This document shows positions 48,072 through 58,292 of a stretch of DNA of 64,000 bases, one piece after another. The stretch covers positions 186,001 through 250,000 of the forward strand of contig VXBP01004074.1 of the NCBI GenBank assembly GCA_013400115.1, read 5' to 3'. The notes below the pieces were generated by a model. It made no database searches, was not told the DNA's origin, and worked only from the letters and a program-made list of their open reading frames with translations. The translations under genes were made by a program, and so were the position numbers. Numbering within the stretch: the first letter of the stretch is position 1; the number at the start of each line of letters is the position of its first letter. Origin of the DNA: Rhinopomastus cyanomelas (taxonomy: Eukaryota; Chordata; Aves; Bucerotiformes; Rhinopomastidae).

Positions 48072-49674
48072 ACAGCCACACTCTCCTTTGGTCTGGTAGA
48101 ATATTTTGGGGCACATCAGAGCTTCTTCCAACACAGCTGAGAGGTCACTCAACTGGTACCACCCCACAGAATGTGAGGGGCTTCACCTCTGTGTGAACAG
48201 TGCTGGGGCTGCCTCAGTTTCCCTGCTTATAAAGGAGATTTATTGGTTGGCACACTGGTGCTTTGGGAAGTCTGGACGAAGCATGTTGCCCTCAGTACGC
48301 AGAGAGCTAATGAACACTGTGGTGTTTCTGGGGGTTTAGGGTTTTATTTGGTGCTGCACGGGAACCAGCACCGAGCTCCTCTCGGCAGGATGCTCCCACC
48401 CCAGTGTGGGGCTGTGTCGTACTGCTGTAGCAGAGACACGAGCTGCTTATAGAAGCTGCCGTCAGAGGGATGTCAGGGCTGTCTTGGAGACCTGCACTGC
48501 CAGCAAAACAAGAACCTTGAAGCAGACGCAGAAGTTAAAAATGAGCTGGAAAGAATCAGTCTTTCTCCCACATTTCCCTGTATTTCTGGTGGTTCATTTG
48601 TAGCAGAGAAAAAACATGTCTGGTTGGCCTTGGTTTGAGAAGGAAGATGGGAAAATGATGCCCTGAAGCTCCCAGAAAGGGGTGTGTGAGGAGTGCTTTG
48701 CACCATCAAACCCAGCCTGAACTGCATCAAGGCTGAACTCTGGCCAGCACCACTCTGCAGGAACCTATGGGTCATTAATGGGGAGAAGCAACTCAACCTC
48801 CTCTCTCTGACCAAGTCTGTCCTTGTTCCAGATGATGCCGTGGAGATTTTGCGTGTCGGGGCTTGGTTTACTTGGTTACTTCTCATCGTTGTAGGGTGTA
48901 GTTTTGTCCTTCCCAGGCACAGTCCCTCATTCCAGCAGGGAGAGACAGCTGTCTCCCCTGCTCCATGCTGGAAGCAAGAGGTTGGGAAGATTAAAATAGA
49001 AAACAGATCTGCCAACCTGTCCTATTTGCTGGAGGGTCTTTGGGTTTTGTTTGGTTGGGTTTTTTAAGATACTTGAAAATAAATTAGGTTTCTCTTAGCT
49101 CAGAGTAACAATTAAAACTTGGAATGGTCAGAGCTTGTTTAGGCAAATCAGTTAAAGGATTGGCACATAAATGATGTCACCTTTGTCTTTCCTGTCCCAG
49201 ACAGGCTGGAAGACCTTCAGACTGAGATGTTCGAAGGTGAGGCCACTAATACAACATGTCCCCACAGGCCAACCCTATAACTGTCCTTTATGACCTTCTG
49301 GCTGGTCTCTAGCCTGTGGCACTGTGAGTTTCTCCCTGAGGAACTTGTTTCATCTCTTTTTCAGCAGCTCTCCCAGTCTATCTCATTTAAAGCAATTTAA
49401 TTGCACAACCCCAAGCCCACTTTGAAGGAGCCTGTAAATCCCTCCACCACCCACCAGTAGTGGTCTACTGAAGGCGTCTCACCCCAGGGGCAACGGCTTT
49501 ACGTCAGTGGGGTAACCCATGGGAAGAGTGTGAGGGTAATTCCAGTGAAGCAGATTGAAAGGCATTGAGAAACTCTTAGGAGGTAGGTTTAGGGATCATA
49601 GAAGGTCCATATCTTCTAGACCTTCAGTGATGGAGTTTATATTGCCCTACCTTGCCCAAATTGCCCCAGCATTG
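48072..49674. other. Intergenic, nothing recognised
   Basis: Unique-looking sequence without named feature. Confidence 0.4.
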
Positions 49675-49806
49675 GTATCAGACAGTTTTAAGACCCAGCT
49701 TGACAGGCCGCTGGGACATTTAATTTAAACTGTATTTTTAGCTTGATAGGTTGGGCTGGATGATCCTGGAGGTCCCTTCCAACCTGGTGTTGAATAAATC
49801 TATGAG
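49675..49806 (+). mobile_element. Short CR1 3' fragment, sense
   Basis: gttgggctggatgatcctgg and ggtcccttccaacctggtg followed by an aatctatgag tail. Confidence 0.8.
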
Positions 49807-50539
49807 TCAATGAATGTTTTTCATTATGTACAAAGAAACCAAGAGGAAACACCAGCAGTAGGAAACACCAGAAAGAAGCTGTGGAAACCATGGGTCACAG
49901 CACAGAAGACACTGGACACAAGAGGACACTTCGGTGTAGGATGTGAAGATACTGCTGGGCTGGGGGAGACTGGGATGGGACGAAGTCCTCCCAAAAGTTA
50001 GCTATTGAGGAGAAGCTCCTGATGTCAGCTTTGGCTGTGCAGCAGTGCTGGGGTAAAGGTTCTTGTGCTGCTCACCATGAATACATGGAGAGGCTCAGCA
50101 GCAGACGTGGGAAGCCCAGTGGCTTCTGCCACATCCCAGCTGCTAACTCTTGGCATCAAACATTCACAACCCAAATGGATGCAGAGAGCTCTCAGCCCAC
50201 AGCCAGCAGGGTGACTCCTGAGAGCCAACATCACTTCTGAGCCAGCTGCAAGTGCTGTCAGGAGGAACCTGAAGGACCGTAACTAACAAGGCTGGGGGAA
50301 ACCCTGTGGTTGAAATATTTAGGAGTAACCAGCCTGGCTGTTTCAGCCAGCTGCAGAGCTTGTGCTTGGCCCAGGTAGGGATTGATAATTAAATATCAGC
50401 CGTGAGAGGATCCTCACCCAGTCCTTCAGCAAAGGCCCAACAGATTGTAAAGTTCCTCTTTCATCCCCAAGACAGAAAAGCCAGAATTTGTAAAATGTGG
50501 ATTTACACATCCCTTGGGTTGTTCCTGTTTTGTCTTGGT
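49807..50539. other. Intergenic, nothing recognised
   Basis: Unique-looking sequence up to the polypyrimidine tract. Confidence 0.4.
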
Positions 50540-50919
50540 TCCATTTTCTTTTTTCTTCTTTCTTCTTAATTCCTTCTCATTTTCTTCTCTTCTTTTCTCT
50601 TCTCATCTTCTTTTCTCATCATCTTCTTTTTTCCTCATCTTCTTCTTTTCTCATCATCTTCTTTTCTCATCATCTTTTCTTCTCTTTTTTCTCCTCTTCT
50701 TTTCTTCTTCTCTTGTTTATTTCTTCTCCTTATTTCTTCTTTTTTCTTCTTTTCTTCTTTTTGTCTTTCCTTCTTCTTCCCTTCTCTTTCCCTTTCTCTT
50801 TCCCTCTTCTCTTTCCCCTTCTCTTTCCCTCTTCTCTTTCCCCTTCTCTTACCCCTTCTGTTCTTTCACCCCTTCTTTTGCCCCTTCTTTTCCTAATCCT
50901 CTTTTTTTTTGGGGGGGGG
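50540..50919. repeat. Long polypyrimidine tract ending in a G run
   Basis: About 370 bp of almost pure C and T (ttcttcttttctcatcatct and ctttccccttctctttccct words), ending in a T run and nine G (50911-50919). Ser/Phe/Leu-rich open frames on one strand and Lys/Arg/Glu-rich on the other are compositional artefacts. Confidence 0.95.
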
Positions 50920-51049
50920 TTAACAGTATTGCCGAAGGAGCATGTGGAGCTCATCCCATCTCATTCAGAGATGCTGAAACGCTCTGTCACAGCGACACTT
51001 GTTAACCTTTTCTAGCCTGTAGGAGCAACTGGCTCGCTAGGGGGCTGAG

Positions 51050-51270
51050 GCTGAGCTGTGGGGTGGGGGGGTCCCGCCCCCTCAGCACCCGCATCCCCGC
51101 CGCTGGTTTCGCAGCGCCCTCTCCTGCTCCTACTGCGAAACAGCAGCCCGGGAAGGCAGGGACACTTTCCAGCGACATCCTTTGCGATCTCCAGTGACCC
51201 CGTATTGGCTCCTCGGTGAGGCTGAGCCCCACCGCTAACTTCTGGGAACCCGGGATTTCGGAAAAGCGGC
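51050..51270. promoter_or_regulatory. CpG-rich promoter-like block
   Basis: About sixteen CpGs in about 200 bp, with a GC-box word (cccgcccc near 51075) and an inverted CCAAT word (attggctcctcggtgagg near 51204). No coding exon is recognised next to it on either strand. It may be a promoter or an enhancer. Confidence 0.35.
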
Positions 51271-51479
51271 TGAAAACTCCTTCTGGAGAGACCTGGAAAT
51301 TCTGCTCCTCCTGCAGAAAATCCTTGGTTCTGATGGTAAAAGCAGAGCTGAGTCCTCACCCTGATGTAACTGCCCTAGACTGTAGGGGTTTTACCAAGTT
51401 AGAAATACATGTTTTTAAAGCCTCAAGGGCTGGGGCAGGCTGAGCTATCCCGTGCGTCAATATATGATCCAGTGGTTGA
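51271..51479. other. Short unique interval
   Basis: No feature recognised between the CpG-rich block and the CR1 tail. Confidence 0.4.
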
Positions 51480-51607
51480 TTCTAGGATCCTGTGGTCCCT
51501 TCTAACCCTGACTGACTCTATGACTTGGTCTAGGTGATCCTGCTGTGGCAGGGGGATTGGACTGGATGATCTTTCGAGGTCCCTTCCAGTCCCTAATGAT
51601 TCTATGA
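51480..51607 (+). mobile_element. CR1 double 3' end, sense
   Basis: One CR1 3' end (ggatcctgtggtcccttcta to gactctatgact) is followed without gap by a second (tggtctaggtgatcctgctg to aatgattctatgag). A 64-bp window across the junction (51486-51549) matches 35199-35262 with one mismatch. Confidence 0.9.
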
Positions 51608-53802
51608 GTCCTGTTCAAGAGCAGGAAGGAATGAACCCTCTGGGGAACCTGCTGCTGCAGGGATACCCAAGTGCATATCCTGAGCAACTAACACAGGCAC
51701 AGAAGTGTGAGATCACTCAGACAGTGACCAAAAGTGTTGTTCAGGGACCAGAAGATGAAGCAAGCAACACCATCTCCATCCTTGTGGTGCTTTGGTCCTG
51801 TGCTGGCATGGCATGACCTCTCCCAGATACTCTTGCTCTGATCTAAACCAGCCACATCGCTGGATCAGCAGAGAACCTGGAGCTGCTGGAGAGGTGTAAA
51901 AAATGTTGTTAGGGCAAGTAACAATTTCAACAGGCAGTGAGAAAGAACAAAGAGTTTCAACTCAGATGGATCTGTGACTTGTGGTGGATTCTCTGATGTC
52001 TAGTGGAGCTGCAACCCTTCCCCCAGGTACAGCATTGACATCCTCATCCTCTTCCATCCAGCTGTTTGCAGTGACTCTGCAGTGCTCTGATGCTCTTCTA
52101 GCTCATGTCTTACAGCAAACCGAATAGCTCAGTGTTCAGGAGATGCAGAGTCAGACAGACAGGTGAATGGTTGTGCAGAGTCATGGAATCAAACACACAA
52201 CCAGCATGGTGGACGGACCACACAAACCACTTTTTTTTAGGAAGGAAGGGTTAAAAAACCCAACCCCCTGGAAGTTTTCTGAGTTCTTTGCAGAAAAAGA
52301 AGGTGTTGTGAGTGGGAATTTAGGGCTGAGTGAAGGACCTCTAAGGTGCCACTTCAAGTGGTGCCATGACAGGAGAAACACGTTGGGGCAGACGAAGTCC
52401 AACAAGGGTGAGGGCTTGGACAAAGGAAACAGCACAGAAACAAAGGAGCCTCTTAAACCAGCAGGGGCAGTGGGGGGACAGAAAAGAGGAGTCAGGAACT
52501 TTCTGGAAAACAGCAGCAAAGCCAGCAGCAAACATCTAGGTTAAAGTCATCCTGCAGAACTGACCTCTCACTGCACGGGTGGCTTCCCCAGCTCCAACAC
52601 ATCTCCCCACCCCTCCTGCCCCATTTGCTGTGGAGGGCATCTCAGAGCTGAAGAATTGATTTTGTTCTGTTTTCCACCCATCAGCAGCTGAGCACCAGCT
52701 CTGGCAGCAAACCCTGGGTGACACTCTGACTGCAGGTGTCAGCCTCCAGTTGCCAGATGCTGTCACAGGCCATTACTGCAGCCGTCAGCCTACCTCAACC
52801 TTGTCCTCTGTAGAAGTGCTGCTTTCCTGATGTTCCAGCAAAAAAAGGTATCGTGCTCCTGCTGCTGCTTAGACATTGGGGATAGGCAGCGTTTACACTG
52901 CTGGATGTGACAAAGCAGAAAGTGAGCAGATGCCCCAAAGGAGAACGAGCCTGCCACGGGGAATAACCTGCCCTTCTCTGGGTCCATAGCTCCAGGAAAG
53001 GGACTTTGTTTTATAATAACGGGGCAGTTTTTATTCTGGTGAAAGAGCTGAGTCAATAACCACCTCTTTGGTGCGGTTTCTGCCAGCTGAACTTTGATTT
53101 GCACGGCCTCTGCCTCTACCTCGGGGATACAGCTGCACATCACGCATGGATTTTTGCTGATAAGAATTGAATGCCTCAGCGTGGACAGAATTGACCCCTT
53201 TAGTAAATACTGCCCTAATAGGAGCTGCCTTGCATCAGCCTGGCTGCAACCCTGGGCAGCTGAAATGGGTTGTTCCTGCTCAGATGTGGACAGCCTGGGA
53301 CAGGAGGGGCAATGAAAACAACCTGACTGAGCTCCCTGACAGAGGCTGGAGGAGGGGAGATGGGGCAGAAAGGTCCATCATGTACGCGGATGGATGGGTG
53401 CATCCTCCCACATCCAACAGCAGCTCACTGAGGCATGGCAAGAGGAGAGAGCTCAAAAACTCCTTATAAGCTAAGGATGTGCCAATACCAAGAATCCCCC
53501 TGAGTGTTCCTGTTATTATTTTGAAAAGAAAACAAATGGATCTGTTGTTTATTATTAAAAGAGACTGTCTCAGGAAGCTGAAGACCTCCTCAATATCTGC
53601 TTGCATTATTAAAGGACATGAATCATTAAATGCACCTTGAGACGTTGTCATAAGTATCAGGATAAACCAATCCCCAGGAAAGAGAAGCATCAACTGAGGG
53701 GTCTCATTTGCAACTCATCTCCAGAGCAATTTCAGGGTGTGCAGGGCTCTGCTGCAGGAGGGCACCTGGGCCCCTTAATATTAATAACTCCCAGGCAGTG
53801 CT
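51608..53802. other. Intergenic, nothing recognised
   Basis: Unique-looking sequence with only short open frames. Confidence 0.4.
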
Positions 53803-54032
53803 TATAGAATCACAGAATCATCTACTGTATTGGGTTGGAAGGGACCTCCAAAGGTCATCTAGTCCAACCCCCCCACACACAACAAGCACAAACATCAACT
53901 AGAACAGATTGCCCAGAGCCCCATCCAGCCTGACCTTGAATGGCTCCAGGGACGGGGCCTTGACCACCTCTCTAGTCAGCCTGTTCCAGGGATCCCCCTC
54001 CTTCAGATTAAAGAGCTTTTTCCTCAGACGAT
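53803..54032 (-). mobile_element. CR1 LINE 3' fragment, antisense
   Basis: Starts tagaatcacagaatcatcta, then ttggaagggacctccaaagg and the ORF2-end block up to aaagagctttttcctcagac. Confidence 0.9.
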
Positions 54033-54817
54033 GGCGAAAGCTGCTGCTTTCTGTACAGAAACCATCACCCATGGAGCAGCCCAGGGCTGGCTTTGGGAGA
54101 AGCACAGCACTGAGCTTTGTGATGATGCTAAAGGGAAAAAAACCCAAACCAAGCATCAACCCCCAGCAGTAAGACGCATTAGCATGACAGATGGCTGCAG
54201 AGAAAGAAAAAGTAGCTCTGGTTCTGAGATTTGTGCTGACTGCGCCGCAGAAAGGAGCCCCTGCAATTAGCGCCGGTGCAGAGAACAGAGCCGCGTGGAG
54301 AGCGTTGACACCATTTGCTGCCATTGTCAAGCAGTCATTGTTCTTGATTATTTTCCTCTCGGCTTTTGCTTTCAGTCCCAAGACTGGGGACAGAGAAAAC
54401 CCACTTTGGGTTTTGCCTTCCTGCGCTGTATCCGTTCTCCCCGCTACCTTCCCACAAGGGCACACAGGGAGCGTGAAGCTGCTTTCTGGGATGCAACCCC
54501 CATCCCATCGGCAAAGGTAGCTGCACTCAAGGTTATTCCTGCCTGGTTAAGCAAGTCCATCGCGAAGCAAACACTGTGATTCATCAATATGGCTAAAGGC
54601 AACTGAGTTTTTAGCCATATGGCCACGTGCAGCTGTCACTGTGCATTGCTGTGATGCGAAAACTGCCTGGGCTTCCTCTGGAAGGAAATTCCTATTCCTA
54701 TACCTGGGGGAGATGCCCCTCAGCACACGGGCTGAAAGCCACAACCCTGGCACCCATCATTTCTCTGTCTCCTTCTCTTTGTAAATTAGCTCTGAAATGC
54801 ATCAGCCCTGCATGTTC
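54033..54817. other. Intergenic, nothing recognised
   Basis: Unique-looking sequence between CR1 fragments. Confidence 0.4.
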
Positions 54818-54940
54818 CGGGCAGGTTGGACGGGGCTTTGAGAAACCTCCTCTAGAGGAAGATGTCCCTCCCCATGGCACAGAGGTTGCATTAGATGGTC
54901 TTTCAGGTCCCTTCGAACCCAAACCAGTCTGTGATTCTGC
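54818..54940 (+). mobile_element. Short CR1 3' fragment, sense
   Basis: gttggacggggctttgagaa and ttagatggtctttcaggtcc, ending gtctgtgattctg. Confidence 0.75.
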
Positions 54941-57549
54941 GTTCATGCACTGTGGCTGCTCCCCAGGCTCTGGCACAGGGTGTCGCAGGAGCCAGAAATC
55001 AGCCCCCACCTAATAAAACTCCCTCGTCTACAGCCCTGTGCGCCGGAGAGCAGCGAAGTGCTCTCCCACGGCAGTTATGTCCTTCCAGGAACAGAAGGTG
55101 GCAGACGAGTTTGCTCCGAGGGGCTGGCAGAAGTAGCTGCTCTCTTACTCCAAAGTTTAAAAGCGCTGAAATATTGCATGTCTCTGCCTTTTCCCCCCCG
55201 CTCCTATTGTTTGCTTTCGTCCTTCCCCCCCCNNNNNNNNNNNNNNNNNNNNNNNNNNNNNNNNNNNNNNNCAGTGCATCTGTGAAGGAATTTTCCCCAG
55301 AAAGAGAAGACAGCTCTTCCCCTCAGACAGCTTTGCCCATGGGGCTGCTGTGGGCTTTGCTCGGGGCTGCAGCTCCAGCAACTGCAGCAGTGGGTTTCCT
55401 TAGGAAGAAAGGGCAGCACCCATGGGTGCTCAACCGTGTTTGAAGGCAGCCTCACCTTGCATGGTCCCCTGGGTTGCAGCCATGCTCTCAAGCTTAGTGG
55501 GTTTTGGCTTCTTTAATTGGTGATGGGAAGCAGCAGGGCTACGAAGGGTCTGCAGTGAGCAGCAAGGCAGAATTTCCCAGGTGCTTGGCTGGGTGAAGGA
55601 GAGCAGTAGCTCAGGTGAGAGGCTCCTTTCTGCTTGAGCACTGCTGTTCAACTGAGATTCATCTCATTCTGTTCTGAAATCTCATTTTCTCAGGAGTCTC
55701 TACAGGCATCAGCAGAGATCTCTTGCTGTGCACAGTGATGCTGGAGATCCTGCTGGGGCTGCAGTTGGAGCCTCCCCAGGAGAGTCTTGGCTAGAGGAAA
55801 AAAGAAGGTAAACTGGAGTAGTAAATCCTGTGGCTCATGGTCTCAACTATGGTGAGATCCAGGCTTGTTTGGGCAGCTGGGGACATCTCTGTGCTGGATG
55901 GTGTCATAGGCCCAGTGGGAGGGAAGAGGGTCTGTGGATGGGGGAGCTTTAGTTGAAATGAAAGCTGCTCTCTGACAGCTTACAGCTGGTGTTTACAGGG
56001 TGGGTGAGACAGGCCAGAGAAAATAATTAAGGCTCTTGTGAGGAATAACTTGATTAAAAATATTAATGAGTTCCTCCAACTCTCAACGAGTGAATGTTGG
56101 AATCAGGTGGTGAACTCCTGAGTGGACAACCCCCGCTGCTGATTCCTTTCCCCATCTGCAGCAAAGCTGGGGGGACTTTGTTTTCGCCAGATCATCAGGC
56201 TGCAGCTTGATGATGCTCATCACCCACTAGGAGTAGCTCAAACAAGAAAATGTGGCAAAAAATTGATGTCCCAAGGAACTATTTTGCTGGCTTCAGAGAA
56301 GTGTCCTCAGACTGGGACCTGCTTCTTCACCTGTGCTCTGCAAAAGGCCAGGGCTGTCAGGCACTCCCTGAAAAATCATGTCTTGGAGCAATGCCAGTCT
56401 TAAAGAAGGTCTGGCTCCAGCTGTCATCTCCCAGATGATGATGCTTCCAGGTGATGATGGAGAACCTTTGCTGTGCTTTCTCTCCATGCCAGGAGAGTAC
56501 AGTTTTTAAACTGTATTTACCTGTCACTTTGTCCAAATTTAAGATAAAGTCTTGAGGCTGGTACAGAACTGGATCCTTCAAGATCCCTGGTGGAGGTTTT
56601 TGACCAAGCCCCTGTCTGGCTTTTGACCCAAACCCCTTTTCCTCTTCAGTGCTTGATCCCGGTAACACCCCCTGGCATGATGGACAAGGAAAGGCTCACT
56701 AAAGCCTTCCCTACCTGACTGAGACTAATCATGGGTAGTTCTAAGCTTTAAGATGCAAGGTGACTTTCATACCCTGTATCTATGGAAAACTGATGGGTCA
56801 TGGTGCATCTAGAGACACACAGGGCAGCAGTGCTGGCGTGTATTCTGCTGGATTCCCTTCTAGGATCTGATTCACACGGAGCCTCTTTAGCCAAGGCTTG
56901 TTTTCCGCTGAGCTACGTGGGTTCTGGCAAAATGAGCTCCGTTGCGTTAATGTTCTCTTAAAGATTCAAAAATGTTATGCAACAAAAAATTGCCAATTCA
57001 CCCCCCTCTTTAATAGACTTTCTAATGTATCCTTAAAAAAATACGTTAAAAAATCAGGAAGCCTGTGGATCGCAGTGTTTTCCTCTTGAGCTGCCTAGGC
57101 TTGCAACCAGGAGCGGCTTCAAAGCCATTTTCCTTTTCATGCGCCTCTCTGCTGTGTCTAACTGAGCCTGATTACTTTTCCCTAAATGAATAGATAATTT
57201 TGCCCTATAAAGAAGTAGAACACCAGGATTTTTTGTCTGTTGACACTATTGGGCTGAATCTCAGGATGGGTTAGCGTGCAGCATGTGTTCATTATTTAAT
57301 GACGGTTATTTTATGGGGCTGTTTCTGGGCTTTTTTCCTTCTACCTGAATTTGTTTCCAAGTGATATATTTTTGTGAGAGGGCATTCAAGCACACTTGAA
57401 ATATTAATGAGGCAAGTAATGGCCCATTTCAATTGAATTTTGCCATAATGTGCAAATAATCATTCACAGGTCTCCCTCGTAGTGGCGATGATGATGGAAG
57501 CATCTCATTTTCTTCCTGGCCAGGAATTCTGCTTGGGTGTAGAGGCTGG
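54941..57549. other. Intergenic with an assembly gap
   Basis: Contains a run of 39 N (55233-55271) directly after a C run. The rest shows no named repeat or exon. An AT-rich stretch occurs at about 57150-57440. Confidence 0.45.
55233..55271. other. Assembly gap (39 N)
   Basis: The gap follows ccttcccccccc, suggesting a homopolymer or GC-rich region that failed to assemble. Open frames spanning it are meaningless. Confidence 0.98.
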
Positions 57550-58292
57550 CATTTGGGTAAGAACAACCCCGGGTACCAGTATACATTGGGGACTGACCTG
57601 TTGGAAAGCAGCAGAGGAGAAAGGGACCTGAGGGTCAGGGTGGACAGCAGGATAGCCAGGAGCCACCAATGTGCCCTTGTGGCCAAGAAGGCTAATGAGA
57701 TCCTGGAGTGGATCAGAAGCAGGGTGGTTAGTAGGGCTAGAGTTGTTCTCCTCCCCCTTTACTCTGCTCTGCTGAGACCACATCTGAAATCTTGTGTCCA
57801 GTTCTGGGCCTCTCGGTTACACGAGATAGAGCGGTTTGAGCGAGTCCAGTGCAGAGCCACAAAGATGATGAAGGGAGTGGAGCATCTCCCTGATGATGAA
57901 AGGCTGAGGGAGCTGGGTCTCTAGCTTGGAAAGAAACAGAATAAGGGATGACCCCATGAATGTTGATAAATATGGAAAGGGTTGGTATCAGGAGGATGGA
58001 GCCGGGCTCTGGTCAAGGGCACCCTGTGATAGGACAAGGGGCAATGGGTATCATCTGGAACAGAGGAGGTTCCATATCAGTCTGAGAAGGAACTTCTTCC
58101 CAGTGAGGGTGCCAGAGCCCTGGAAGGGGCTGCCCAGGGGGGTGTGTGGAGTCTCCTTCTCTGGAGATATATAAAACCCACCTGGCCATGTTCCTGTGTG
58201 GCTTGATCTAGGGGATCCTGCTGTGGCAGGGGGATTGGACCGGATGATCTTTTGAGGTCCCTTCCAATCCCTAGTGTTCTGTGATTCTGTGT
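57550..58292 (+). mobile_element. CR1 LINE fragment, ~740 bp, sense
   Basis: Open frame 57553-57924 reads the ORF2 C-terminal region (ERDLRVRVDSRIARSHQC, VQCRATKMMKGVEHLPDD), then frameshifts into FHISLRRNFFPVRVPEPW. It ends with the 3' UTR block and gttctgtgattctgtg. The second longest coding remnant of CR1 in the window. Confidence 0.94.

Noticed and set aside
50497..51015. 172- and 163-codon Ser/Phe/Leu-rich frames as membrane proteins
   Set aside because: They are translations of the polypyrimidine tract, a compositional artefact.
53899..54465. 188-codon minus-strand frame
   Set aside because: Its C-terminal part is a CR1 fragment and the rest has no recognisable homology.
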